39,539 nucleotides of DNA, from positions 1 to 39,539 of the forward strand of contig JARLHC010000025.1 in the NCBI GenBank assembly GCA_031292455.1, written 5' to 3'. The notes below the pieces were generated by a model. It worked only from the letters and a program-made list of their open reading frames with translations, was not told the DNA's origin and did no database searches. The position numbers and the translations under genes are program-made. Positions 19,192 through 27,904 of this stretch are shown here, piece by piece (within the stretch, counting starts at the first letter, position 1; every line of letters starts with the position of its first letter). Origin of the DNA: Ignavibacteriaceae bacterium. GTDB lineage: Bacteria > Bacteroidota > Ignavibacteria > Ignavibacteriales > Ignavibacteriaceae.

Positions 19192-19270
19192 TTTTATCGT
19201 TATAATAATCCAATACGGCATTCTAAACTTTATATAATAAAGAATTTATAATAGAAGAATAAGGTACGGT

Positions 19271-21712
19271 ATGAATAAAATATTTAAGCTTAATGATAAT
19301 TGGGAATTCTCTCTTAATAAAAAAACAAGTAGCAATATTGATAAAATAAAATCAGGCGCATGGTTTAAAGCAGTGGTTCCCGGTACTGTCCATACTGATT
19401 TGCTTAACAATAAACTGATCCCCGATCCTTTTTACTCGGATAATGAATTGGGCCTTCAATGGATTGGCAATATGGACTGGGATTATAGAACAGAATTTGA
19501 TCTTCCTAAATCCTTCAATAATTCAAAACCTGTATTCATTAAGTTCGATGGAGTAGATACTATTTCTGATATCTTCCTAAATGATATTAAGATCGGCTCT
19601 ACACAGAACATGTTCTGTTCTTATGAATTTGATATAACATCACTTCTCAAACGAAAAAGAAATGAACTGCTTGTACGGTTTGCTTCCCCCTATACTTATT
19701 CTCTTGCCTTAGAAAATAAATATGGTAAACTCCCTGTTTCCCTAAACTCGCAGCGTGTCTATATCAGGAAAGCGCAATATTCATTCGGATGGGACTGGGG
19801 ACCCTCTCTTGCAACATCTGGATTATGGAAAGATGTTTCCCTCTGTCAAAAAGAGGATGCCCTTATTAGTCATTTCACATTTAACACTATATCTGTCTCG
19901 GATAAAAAGGGATCAGTCGAATTGAAAGCTGATATTGAAAATCCCTTGAATAAGAATCTGAAACTTGTAATTATCCTTTCACACGATAAATATAAATATG
20001 AAAGAGTGATTGAATTAAACAACAATGAAATTCTGTACAATTTTGATGTCCCTGATCCCTCATTATGGTGGCCAAATGGCTATGGTAATCCTTCCCTATA
20101 TGATCTAAATCTCCAGCTCTATGAGAATAAATATCTGTTCGACGAAAAGATCGCTAAAGTAGGTATAAGGACAATTGAACTCCAGTTAAATGATAACGAT
20201 AAAAACACCTTCCGGCTCATTGTGAACAGAAGAAAAATCTTTGCCCGCGGCGTTAATTGGATACCCGCAGACCTTTTCCTTCCCAGAGTTACTGAAGATA
20301 AATACCGGCGGCTTCTTGGCTATGCAAAAAATGGTAATATGAATATAGTCAGGGTCTGGGGAGGTGGCTTTTATGAGAACAATATCTTCTATGAACTATG
20401 CGATGAATTGGGACTCCTTGTATGGAACGATTTTATGTTTGCTTGTGCTGCCTACCCCGAATATCCGGAATTTATAGATAATGTTTCCGAAGAGTTTAGA
20501 CAGAATATCCGAAGACTGCAAAACCATCCTTCCCTTGCTGTTTGGTGCGGTAATAATGAAAATGAATGGAATTGGGCTCGGGAGCAGGGAAGCTCCTATA
20601 AAGTAATGCCCGGTTACAAAATATATCATCAGATTCTCCCCGATATTTTAAGCAGTATCGATCCGCAACGCCCATATTGGCCATCAAGTCCTTTCGGCTT
20701 TGATGATTATCCGAACTCGGAAATCAGTGGTAACAGACATCAGTGGGAATTGTGGAGCATGTGGAAAGATTATAACCGTGCTCCCGAGGATAATAGTCTC
20801 TTTATTACTGAATTCGGCTTCCAGGCACCCGCTAATCAGCCTACTCTCGAAGAAGCTATTCCCGAAAAAGACCGGAATGTTCAAAGCAGGATATTTGAAT
20901 TTCATAATAAACAGGTGGAAGGTAATGAAAGATTATTCCGGTATCTCTCTGCTCACCTCCCAGTATTAACACAATGGAAAGATTTTATCTACCTTACCCA
21001 ACTGAACCAGGGACTTGCTTTGAAGACCTGTCTCCAGCATTGGCGCGCTAATTATCCCGTAACTAATGGTACTATTATCTGGCAGCTTAATGACTGTTGG
21101 CCTGTTACAAGCTGGGCTGTTGTGGATTCTAACCTTATCCCCAAACAATCCTTTTATCATGTTAAGAATATTTTCAGCCGGCAGATCATTTACTTCAATA
21201 AGAAAGGGGAGAGCATCGAAATTATACTCCTGAATAATTCATTGGAGGTATTTAGGGGACGTGTAAAAATTCAGATCGTTAATCTCAAAAAAACTAAACC
21301 GGAATTTAATGAACAGAAAAAAATTAAATTAAAAGAGAATAGCCGGATTATTGTTAGCTCTGTGGCAGATTTCAATACGATTGTTGACGGTTCATCGGTG
21401 ATCATTGTATCTGTTTACGACTCCGAAAACAACATGGTTCATAGAAATTATTATGCCGAAAAAGAATGGAAACATATGCACCTTTCTAAAGCAGAGATTA
21501 CATTAAAAAAACATGGACGCGAATCATTCGCCGTTGAGACAAATATGCCCGCTTTCTTTATTACTCTTGATTATGACGGGATCGTCTTCAGCAATAACTC
21601 TTTTATCCTTCTTCCCGGTGAAAAGGAAATTGTTAATATCGATTACCTCAAAGATGTAAAGTTGAAGTTAAAAAACATAAATGTAAACTCATTGAATAAT
21701 TATTTAAGTTGA
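19271..21712 (+). CDS. Beta-mannosidase, GH2 family
   Basis: The 813-residue protein matches GH2 beta-mannosidases along its length. It has an N-terminal jelly-roll (LNDNWEFSLNK, AVVPGTVHTDLLNNKLIPDP, WIGNMDWDYRTEFDLP, FDGVDTISDIFLND), then QYSFGWDWGPSLATSGLWKD, then a TIM barrel with FARGVNWIPADLFLPRV and NIVRVWGGGFYE. The acid/base Glu 430 is in WCGNNENEW and the nucleophile Glu 514 is in FITEFGFQ. It hydrolyses terminal non-reducing beta-mannose residues. There is no signal peptide, so a cytoplasmic site is likely, next to the GH130 phosphorylases. AAGG precedes the start, and a 79-bp gap after the previous gene is the largest within the block, so a secondary promoter is possible. This is the gene that best defines the substrate of the locus. 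Confidence 0.94.
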   Translation: MNKIFKLNDNWEFSLNKKTSSNIDKIKSGAWFKAVVPGTVHTDLLNNKLIPDPFYSDNELGLQWIGNMDWDYRTEFDLPKSFNNSKPVFIKFDGVDTISDIFLNDIKIGSTQNMFCSYEFDITSLLKRKRNELLVRFASPYTYSLALENKYGKLPVSLNSQRVYIRKAQYSFGWDWGPSLATSGLWKDVSLCQKEDALISHFTFNTISVSDKKGSVELKADIENPLNKNLKLVIILSHDKYKYERVIELNNNEILYNFDVPDPSLWWPNGYGNPSLYDLNLQLYENKYLFDEKIAKVGIRTIELQLNDNDKNTFRLIVNRRKIFARGVNWIPADLFLPRVTEDKYRRLLGYAKNGNMNIVRVWGGGFYENNIFYELCDELGLLVWNDFMFACAAYPEYPEFIDNVSEEFRQNIRRLQNHPSLAVWCGNNENEWNWAREQGSSYKVMPGYKIYHQILPDILSSIDPQRPYWPSSPFGFDDYPNSEISGNRHQWELWSMWKDYNRAPEDNSLFITEFGFQAPANQPTLEEAIPEKDRNVQSRIFEFHNKQVEGNERLFRYLSAHLPVLTQWKDFIYLTQLNQGLALKTCLQHWRANYPVTNGTIIWQLNDCWPVTSWAVVDSNLIPKQSFYHVKNIFSRQIIYFNKKGESIEIILLNNSLEVFRGRVKIQIVNLKKTKPEFNEQKKIKLKENSRIIVSSVADFNTIVDGSSVIIVSVYDSENNMVHRNYYAEKEWKHMHLSKAEITLKKHGRESFAVETNMPAFFITLDYDGIVFSNNSFILLPGEKEIVNIDYLKDVKLKLKNINVNSLNNYLS

Positions 21713-21718
21713 ATAAAT

Positions 21719-24355
21719 ATGTACAACTCTAATTCGTTCTCTAAGTCATCCTCGTATAACCGGGGTTCATTAGCTATTTTCACTATTCTCCTCCTCCTCT
21801 TAATGAATCCTTGCTTATTCCCGCAATCCAATACTGAAAACAAATTAAAAGTTAATTATAAAGGGGATGCACAACTTGAAACGGGCAGCAGCTTCGTTGG
21901 ATTGGAATTCCATCATAATTCTCCGGTTATTGAACGGATTAGCTTTTACTATCCTGTATCGAACAGTGTCGATCTAAGCAATGACTACTGGAAACGTGAT
22001 TCCTCTTTTATTATGGCTGTTGCAATAAAAACTGATAACAGGATTGAATGGCTTAACCATGAAAAGTATTCATTCACCTCAACGCCTTACTTCGTTTCCT
22101 ATAATAGCATCGATAAAGAAAAACAGGTGCAGATCTCCTATAACTTCCTTAAAAATAAACCTGCTTATACTGTAACATATGAGATTACAAATAAATCCCC
22201 TCGGAAGAAATCATTTGATTTATATACTGATCTGGAAGCTAACCTTAAATCAAGCCATACTTATAAAATAAAAGATAAGGCATGGAGCAATTCTGAAATT
22301 ATATATGCCTCTCCATTGGATTCAGCATCTGGTGAGCTCAGGCCTTCTATAAACAGGGTAATGGGATTGTTTATTCATTACGATGATCCCGAATTGCAAA
22401 ATGTAAGCCTGTTTACAGTAAATAAATCAGAACTCCCAATGGCCTTCAGCACCCGAAGTGTATTAAACCAAATTCCGGTTACTAAAAATGATTGGTGGAG
22501 CAATAATGATCTTACTCTCAATAATGAAATAATAAATAAGGGAAAGGAAGGACTTTCTGCATTCAGATATCTCTACAGAAAAGAACTTGCACCCGGCGAA
22601 AAAATGACTGTTATTCAGATTATAGGTACCGCTAAAAGTGAGGAGGCCCATTCTATCGCCGAATATTCATTCCTGAATTGTACTAAAGAGATTACTGACT
22701 ATCGGGATTATGTCCTCGGTTATGTTAATGAAAATCATTTCACTACTGGTGATAATTATATTGATAAAACTGTTCTTTGGTCCGATGCTATGCTTGCGGT
22801 TAACAAGCATTATATCGATGGCTCCGTTCAGCCAATGCCTTGCCCCGCAGAATACTATTTCTACTTTACACACGATGTCCTTCTTACTAACCTTGCCGCT
22901 GTTAACTTCGACCTTGCAAGAGTAAAACAGGATCTCTCTTTTATTACTTCCCATGCCGATAAAAACATGGTTATCCCTCATGCCTATTACTGGATGGATT
23001 CCTCTTTCGTTACCGAGTACGCCGACTCGGATAACTGGAATCACTTCTGGTTTGTTATTGCAGCAGCTAAGTATCTCCTTCATTCAGGCGATAAGGAATT
23101 TATGGAAACGATTTTTCCATACGTCAAAAAAAGCATCAGCATGGCATTGTCTAATAAACACGATGATTTGATGTGGGCTCTTCGCCCCGATTGGTGGGAT
23201 ATCGGCAGAAATTATGGCCCGCGTGCATATATGACTATTCTTGCCGCAAAATCCCTCCGTGAATTTATCTATATCTGTTCGGTGTTAGGCAAAGAAACTG
23301 ATCAACTAACCACATATTCCCAAACATCCCTGAACCTTGAACAGGCATTAAATAATAAACTATGGAGCAACGACCAGAATTACCTCCTTAACTATTTTGC
23401 CGATGGCTCTTTGGATAAACACTATTATATTGGCTCACTCCTTGCCTCCCATTTCGGACTTCTGAATCAGGAAAGAAATGAAAAATTAAATTCTACTGCT
23501 GCTAAGATTCTTTTGGATAAGAAAACCGGAGTCTATTCGGTATTCCCAATGGATTTCCATAAGCTTATCGATTATCTTAAATTCAGCGGTAATGAAGCAG
23601 GGGACGAGTACCATTATATAAATGGTGGTATTTGGACCCACGGTAATGCGTGGTATGCATTATCCCTTATCTCCGCCGGAAAGAAAAGTGATGCCTTCAG
23701 CTTTATAAAAAGAGATATGACGTTAAATGGGATTATGGATGGACCAAATGGTCAGCCGGCTATGTATGAAGTTAGATATGGAAATTATAAAGATCAAAAC
23801 ATCTATGGACGCATCGATAAACCCCAGTTTATGTGGGCGGCAGGATGGTACCTGTATTCCCTCTATAACCTTTTTGTATTTAAAGAAAATGATTGGAATA
23901 TTTCTTTTGATCCATGGATTCCCGAGAACCAAAAAACTCTTGCACTTAACTTAACTGTAAACGGAAGTAAAACTTTTACTACAATAAAAGGGGAAGGTAA
24001 ATATATTCAATCTGTCAAATTGGATGGAAAAGAATTACCTTCGGTAGTAATCCCCGCTTCTGAAATCAATACAAAAGAAATTAAAATTATACTCGGTACT
24101 GTCCATACTCCTTACCTTAAAGAAATAAATTCAGTACTGAAAGAAATACATTACGATTCGGATAGAAAATCTCTAAAGTTCAGTCTCTCTTCTTTCATAG
24201 GAAATAAAATAACAGCACGTGTTGTTTCTACGGAAAAACCAAAATCGATAAATCCCACCTCTGCCAAAATGATTTCAGTAAAACAGGATTCTGTATATAT
24301 TACAACTTTAACCTTTACAGCATCAAATGAGGATCTGATAGAACTTATATTCTAA
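21719..24355 (+). CDS. Exported six-hairpin glycosidase (clan GH-L/GH94-like)
   Basis: The 878-residue protein has a long n-region and a strong hydrophobic core (SLAIFTILLLLLMNPCLF, then PQSN), so it should be exported; the Cys lacks a proper lipobox. Residues about 50-330 are beta-rich (GLEFHHNSPVIERISFYYP, PAYTVTYEITNKSPRKKSF). An (alpha/alpha)6 region at about 350-730 has PCPAEYYFYFTHDVLLTNLA, ALRPDWWDIGRNYGPRAYMT, KLWSNDQNYLLNYFADGS, and GGIWTHGNAWYALSLISAGK. A C-terminal beta domain follows. The layout resembles amylo-alpha-1,6-glucosidases and GH94-type phosphorylases, but an extracytoplasmic location argues for hydrolysis. It starts 6 bases after the beta-mannosidase and closes the glycan block. 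Substrate and family are not assigned. Confidence 0.72.
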   Translation: MYNSNSFSKSSSYNRGSLAIFTILLLLLMNPCLFPQSNTENKLKVNYKGDAQLETGSSFVGLEFHHNSPVIERISFYYPVSNSVDLSNDYWKRDSSFIMAVAIKTDNRIEWLNHEKYSFTSTPYFVSYNSIDKEKQVQISYNFLKNKPAYTVTYEITNKSPRKKSFDLYTDLEANLKSSHTYKIKDKAWSNSEIIYASPLDSASGELRPSINRVMGLFIHYDDPELQNVSLFTVNKSELPMAFSTRSVLNQIPVTKNDWWSNNDLTLNNEIINKGKEGLSAFRYLYRKELAPGEKMTVIQIIGTAKSEEAHSIAEYSFLNCTKEITDYRDYVLGYVNENHFTTGDNYIDKTVLWSDAMLAVNKHYIDGSVQPMPCPAEYYFYFTHDVLLTNLAAVNFDLARVKQDLSFITSHADKNMVIPHAYYWMDSSFVTEYADSDNWNHFWFVIAAAKYLLHSGDKEFMETIFPYVKKSISMALSNKHDDLMWALRPDWWDIGRNYGPRAYMTILAAKSLREFIYICSVLGKETDQLTTYSQTSLNLEQALNNKLWSNDQNYLLNYFADGSLDKHYYIGSLLASHFGLLNQERNEKLNSTAAKILLDKKTGVYSVFPMDFHKLIDYLKFSGNEAGDEYHYINGGIWTHGNAWYALSLISAGKKSDAFSFIKRDMTLNGIMDGPNGQPAMYEVRYGNYKDQNIYGRIDKPQFMWAAGWYLYSLYNLFVFKENDWNISFDPWIPENQKTLALNLTVNGSKTFTTIKGEGKYIQSVKLDGKELPSVVIPASEINTKEIKIILGTVHTPYLKEINSVLKEIHYDSDRKSLKFSLSSFIGNKITARVVSTEKPKSINPTSAKMISVKQDSVYITTLTFTASNEDLIELIF

Positions 24356-24702
24356 ATCATCACATAAATTCCATATTCAGGTAATAATAACTACCTGATA
24401 CAAAAGTATAGGAATAACGGCAGTTTTACGGCTTTTGCACGGCAAATTAACGACTTTTAGCACACTTTACCACACTTAAGCGCACTCAAATCCTTTGGAA
24501 TTAGGTAGTCAGGCAGGTAAACCAACATTAAATAATATAAAATCTTATCCTCAATTTGTCAAATTAATTCTAACATGAACTTCCTTTCTGAAATATCATT
24601 TAATGATATAAACCACCTTCAATTAGATTTGTTATCAATATTATGTGTTTGATGTTATTTTAACTTGTTAATGCAATATGATTAATTTAAAAAGGAGGTT
24701 AT
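24356..24702 (+). other. 347-bp spacer: weak hairpin, phased short repeats, strong downstream RBS
   Basis: No gene was found here. A 7-bp hairpin (TCAGGTA/TACCTGA, 24377-24398) without a T-run lies just after the glycan block and may mark its end. An imperfect direct repeat (ACGGCTTTTGCAC at 24428, ACGACTTTTAGCAC at 24450) is followed by three 10-bp-phased units beginning at 24461, 24471 and 24481 (CACACTT, CACACTT, CGCACTC). The spacer ends with AAAGGAGG at 24691-24698, the strongest Shine-Dalgarno sequence I noticed in the window. The promoter of the NmrA-like gene must lie here, but I cannot place its boxes. Confidence 0.55.
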
Positions 24703-25653
24703 ATGCCTGACAAAAAAATATTGGCCGTTGTTGGTGCTACCGGCGCACAGGGAGGTGGTCTCGCTCGTGCTGTCTTGAATGATCCAAATAGTAAATTTAA
24801 AGTCCGGGCTATTACTAGGGATGTAAATTCCGAAAAAGCAAAAGCACTTAAAAAGATGGGCGCTGATGTCGTTGAGGGTAATATTGATGAAGAAAAAAGT
24901 ATAAATAAAGCTTTCAAAGGTGCCGACCTTGCATATTGCGTTACTTTCTATTGGGCACATATGTCCCCTGAAAGAGAGGTATCCAATACTCACAATCTTG
25001 CAAAAGCTGCTAAACAGGCCGGTATTAAACATGCTATCTGGTCTACCTTTGAGGATACTCGCGAAAAATATCCCATCTCCGATACTCGTATGCCAACCCT
25101 TAATGGTAAATATAAAGTTCCCCACTTCGATGCTAAGGCAGAAGCTAATCACTATTTCACTGATCTCGGAGTTCCAACTACATTTCTTCTTACTTCATTT
25201 TATTGGGATAACCTTATCTACTTTGGTATGGGTCCTAAAAAAGGAGCTGATGGAAACTATTCTATCACATTTCCTATGGGTGATAAAAAACTTCCTGGCA
25301 TGGCTGCTGAAGATATAGGAAAATGTGCTTACGGAATTTTCAAATTAGGGAATGAATTGATAGGTAAAACTGTTGGTATCGCTGGCGAACATCTTACAAT
25401 CTCTCAAATGGCAAATATTCTCTCTAATGTACTCGGCATTCGGATTAGCTACAATTCTGTTACCCCTGATGTTTTCCGCAGCTTCGGCTTCCCCGGCGCA
25501 GACGATATGGGCAATATGTTCCAATATAAACGTGATTATGAGGAGGAATACTGCAAGGTGCGCGATCTCGGTTTCTCCAGAAAGCTAAACCCTGAATTGA
25601 TGACCTTTGAACAGTGGGCTCAGCTTAATAAGTCCCGTATCCCGCTTGCATAA
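24703..25653 (+). CDS. NmrA-like NAD(P)-binding protein (atypical SDR)
   Basis: The 316-residue cytoplasmic protein has the dinucleotide-binding loop GATGAQGG at residues 11-18 after a beta-strand (KILAVV). It continues like the NmrA/HSCARG family: VRAITRDVNSEKAKALKKMG, ADVVEGNIDEEKSINKAFKG, HNLAKAAKQAGIKHAIWSTF and HFDAKAEANHYFTDLGVPTT. The Tyr-xxx-Lys pair of classical short-chain dehydrogenases is not apparent, as expected for NmrA-like proteins, which often sense NADP(H) redox state or modify small molecules. A near-perfect ribosome site suggests strong translation. It is monocistronic, with a spacer upstream and a terminator downstream. There is no clear tie to the flanking glycan or purine loci. 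Confidence 0.88.
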   Translation: MPDKKILAVVGATGAQGGGLARAVLNDPNSKFKVRAITRDVNSEKAKALKKMGADVVEGNIDEEKSINKAFKGADLAYCVTFYWAHMSPEREVSNTHNLAKAAKQAGIKHAIWSTFEDTREKYPISDTRMPTLNGKYKVPHFDAKAEANHYFTDLGVPTTFLLTSFYWDNLIYFGMGPKKGADGNYSITFPMGDKKLPGMAAEDIGKCAYGIFKLGNELIGKTVGIAGEHLTISQMANILSNVLGIRISYNSVTPDVFRSFGFPGADDMGNMFQYKRDYEEEYCKVRDLGFSRKLNPELMTFEQWAQLNKSRIPLA

Positions 25654-25683
25654 CATAATTTCGTTATTATTATTGAACAAAAA

Positions 25684-25710
25684 AGCCTGTAAGTGTTTTA
25701 CTTACAGGCT
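25684..25710 (+). terminator. Bidirectional intrinsic terminator between convergent genes
   Basis: A perfect 11-bp stem (AGCCTGTAAGT, loop GTTTT, ACTTACAGGCT) lies between the NmrA-like gene and the convergent Spy-like gene. On the minus strand it is followed by a T-run (from AAAAA at 25679-25683), and on the plus strand by GTATAATTTTTA. It should stop transcription from both sides and is the clearest terminator in the window. Confidence 0.85.
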
Positions 25711-25736
25711 GTATAATTTTTATAAATATTTTGCTA

Positions 25737-26090
25737 TTAGTTATTGCCGGGTTTATCAGATTTGTTGTCCTGTGAGTTATTCTTTCTCTGATTCCTCGCA
25801 TCTTCCTGCATCTTCTTATATGCAACTTTCTGCTTATCAGTTAGTAAGTTCTCAATCTTTGTATTGGTTTCTACCATTACCTTACGGAATTCACTCCTGT
25901 CCTGCATGTTCTTCATCTGACCCTGCGCATCTGTAAGAATCTTTTCTACTTTAGTAGTCTGGTCTTTTGTTAAACTTAACTTCTCACTTAAAGCTTTTGC
26001 TCTTTCCTTGGGGGATAATTTAGGCTGTGCAAAAGTGCCTATTGATAGTATAAAAACTGATAGAACTGCTAACATCATAGTACGGTACAT
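25737..26090 (-). CDS. Small periplasmic Spy/CpxP-like protein
   Basis: The 117-residue protein has a signal peptide (MYRTMMLAVLSVFILSIGTFA), with likely cleavage before QPK. The mature part is a charged helical hairpin with two LTxxQ-type motifs, LSLTKDQTTKV and LLTDKQKVAYKKM, as in Spy/CpxP periplasmic chaperones and stress sensors. The tail (NQRKNNSQDNKSDKPGNN) is low complexity and probably disordered. On the minus strand GGAG precedes the ATG at suitable spacing. It is a single gene that ends at the bidirectional terminator. Bacteroidota carry many such short LTxxQ proteins of unsettled function, so the chaperone role is by family analogy only. Confidence 0.78.
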   Translation of the reverse strand: MYRTMMLAVLSVFILSIGTFAQPKLSPKERAKALSEKLSLTKDQTTKVEKILTDAQGQMKNMQDRSEFRKVMVETNTKIENLLTDKQKVAYKKMQEDARNQRKNNSQDNKSDKPGNN

Positions 26091-26464
26091 ATTAAGTCTC
26101 CATTATAATTTATTTTAAGTTAGACAATTATATATAATCTCAAGTTTAATCACTATAGTATAATATCTCAACTTTCTTCATAGATATCTCAAAATGTCTT
26201 CTTTTTAATCATTATTACCTTCTTTTTGTTCTATTCCTATGCATATTCGGCATATCCTATTGAAATTAACCTCCCATTCCAGCTCCCCTATTCTCAAACA
26301 AACCATAGATAATTCTGTGGATAGCTATCTTATTCAGTATAAATTATTTATGATCATTCTCAACCAATATTTTCCGTTAAGTAGACTTGATTTATGCTGT
26401 AATCACTTTCATAACCCGTTATGATTTATTATTTTTATTGAAACAATCACAAAAGATTATTACC
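26091..26464. other. Divergent intergenic region with the promoters of the Spy-like gene and the purine locus
   Basis: These 374 bases are A/T-rich and hold no convincing gene. They separate a minus-strand gene from the first gene of the molybdenum-hydroxylase locus, so both promoters should lie here. I could not identify matching -33 TTTG and -7 TAnnTTTG boxes. Open frames in this stretch (for example from 26239) have no family features. Confidence 0.5.
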
Positions 26465-27904
26465 GTGTTTAAGAAGATATCCTTTATTTGTAATGATAAA
26501 GAAATCATTACCGAAATTCACCCTGCAACTACTTTACTGGATTTCCTGCGCAAAAACCTCTCCCTTACCGGAACTAAAGAAGGCTGCCGTGAAGGGGATT
26601 GCGGTGCCTGTACTATTCTTGTTGGCGAATTATTAGGAGATGAAGTAGTATATAAAACAATGAATTCCTGTCTTTTACCAATTGGTTCCGTAATTGGTAA
26701 ACATGTGGTTTCTATCGAAGGCCTGAATATGGAAGGACTCTCCCCGGTCCAGATGGCTATGGTCGAAGAGGGAGGTACTCAATGTGGTTTCTGTACCCCC
26801 GGATTCATTATCTCACTGTCAGCTTATTTCCTTACTCACAAAACTTATAATCCTGAAGAAGCTGTTGAGTCTCTTGATGGAAATATATGCAGATGTACTG
26901 GACATACCGCCATTAAAAGAGCTGCTGCAAGATCAGTAGACTTCTTTAATGAGCATAAAGGTGAATCTCTCGTTTCTGCCGGTCTGCTTCCTCCATATTT
27001 CTCTGATATTCCCGCAAGATTAAAAACTTTAGCTGGTCAAATTCATTCAAACGGTGGGGAAGATATTCTCCCGCGTTATCAGGTCGGCGGCGGAACTGAT
27101 CTGTTCGTTCAAAAATGGGAAGATCTTTATCGGTCTGATGTCGGCTTTATTAATAATAAGCAGCATGATCAGAAAATTACTATTTCTGGCCGGGAGTGTA
27201 TTATAAACGCTTCTGCTACTGTTACCGATATCATGAATTCGGACATCCTTCTAAAGTACTTTCCCGGTATTAAAAGTTATTTTAGTCTCTTTGGCTCTCT
27301 CCCCATAAGGAATAGGGCAACTCTCGGAGGAAATATCGTTAACGCTTCTCCGATTGCCGATATGACAAACTTCTTCCTTGCGCTCAATTCTAAAATACTA
27401 TTGGTCAGTGCCAACTCTATGACATCTAAGAAAAAGAATGGATCACGCGGTAGGGAAGTTTATCTGAAAGATTTCTACCTTGGTTATAAAACATTGGATA
27501 AAAAACCGGATGAGATAATCAAATCTCTCTCCTTTAAATTACCTTCACCCGATTCTGTGTTCTCCTATGAAAAGGTTTCCAGGAGAACCTATCTTGATAT
27601 AGCAAGCGTTAATACATCCTTCTTTGTGGAAATTAAAAATAATATTATTAATGAAATACATATTTCCGCAGGAGGTGTCGCTCCGGTTCCCCTATATCTT
27701 ATCAAGACAAGGGAATTCCTGCTGAATAAAAAGATTGAACCCGGTATTATAGCCGAAGCTGCCCGCATAGCTGTTTCAGAATCTTCCCCTATTACTGATG
27801 CACGCGGTTCTGTCATGTATAAAAAACTTCTTCTGCGTCAATTGATATTTGCCCATTTCCTTAAGCTCTTTCCCCGTATGGTAAATTTCGAGGAGTTGAT
27901 ATGA
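26465..27904 (+). CDS. Xanthine dehydrogenase small subunit (2Fe-2S and FAD domains fused)
   Basis: I favour GTG 26465 because the ferredoxin fold begins right after it (FKKISFICNDKEIITEI); an ATG at 26387 and a TTG at 26438 are in frame but add a non-homologous leader. The 479-residue protein has a plant-type 2Fe-2S cluster (C41, C46, C49, C69; GCREGDCGACTIL) and a second cluster domain (QCGFCTPGF, GNICRCTGH). An FAD domain follows with YQVGGGTDLFVQ and PIRNRATLGGNIVNASPIADM, then a CO-dehydrogenase flavoprotein C-terminal domain. It passes electrons from the molybdenum subunit to NAD+ or another acceptor. It overlaps the next gene by ATGA, indicating coupled synthesis of the two subunits. 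Substrate is likely xanthine or a related purine by family and neighbours. Confidence 0.92.
   Translation: MFKKISFICNDKEIITEIHPATTLLDFLRKNLSLTGTKEGCREGDCGACTILVGELLGDEVVYKTMNSCLLPIGSVIGKHVVSIEGLNMEGLSPVQMAMVEEGGTQCGFCTPGFIISLSAYFLTHKTYNPEEAVESLDGNICRCTGHTAIKRAAARSVDFFNEHKGESLVSAGLLPPYFSDIPARLKTLAGQIHSNGGEDILPRYQVGGGTDLFVQKWEDLYRSDVGFINNKQHDQKITISGRECIINASATVTDIMNSDILLKYFPGIKSYFSLFGSLPIRNRATLGGNIVNASPIADMTNFFLALNSKILLVSANSMTSKKKNGSRGREVYLKDFYLGYKTLDKKPDEIIKSLSFKLPSPDSVFSYEKVSRRTYLDIASVNTSFFVEIKNNIINEIHISAGGVAPVPLYLIKTREFLLNKKIEPGIIAEAARIAVSESSPITDARGSVMYKKLLLRQLIFAHFLKLFPRMVNFEELI

Noticed and set aside
19228-19242. CTTTAT/ATAAAG hairpin before the beta-mannosidase as a terminator
   Set aside because: The 6-bp all-but-AT stem with a 3-base loop is too weak to claim in such A/T-rich DNA.
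22667-23083. Minus-strand frame of 138 codons inside the glycosidase gene
   Set aside because: It is an antisense shadow of a well-supported long gene, without export signal or recognisable motif.
24682-25152. Minus-strand frame of 156 codons over the NmrA-like gene
   Set aside because: The plus-strand gene has a clear Rossmann motif and strong ribosome site; the antisense frame has neither.
25607-25936. Plus-strand frame of 109 codons across the terminator and Spy-like gene
   Set aside because: It overlaps the NmrA-like gene end, a strong terminator and the opposing gene, and has low-complexity Ser/Tyr-rich content without family features.
26387-26464. ATG 26387 as start of the xanthine dehydrogenase small subunit
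   Set aside because: It adds 26 residues with no family similarity; the ferredoxin fold starts right after GTG 26465. TTG 26438 remains a weaker alternative.
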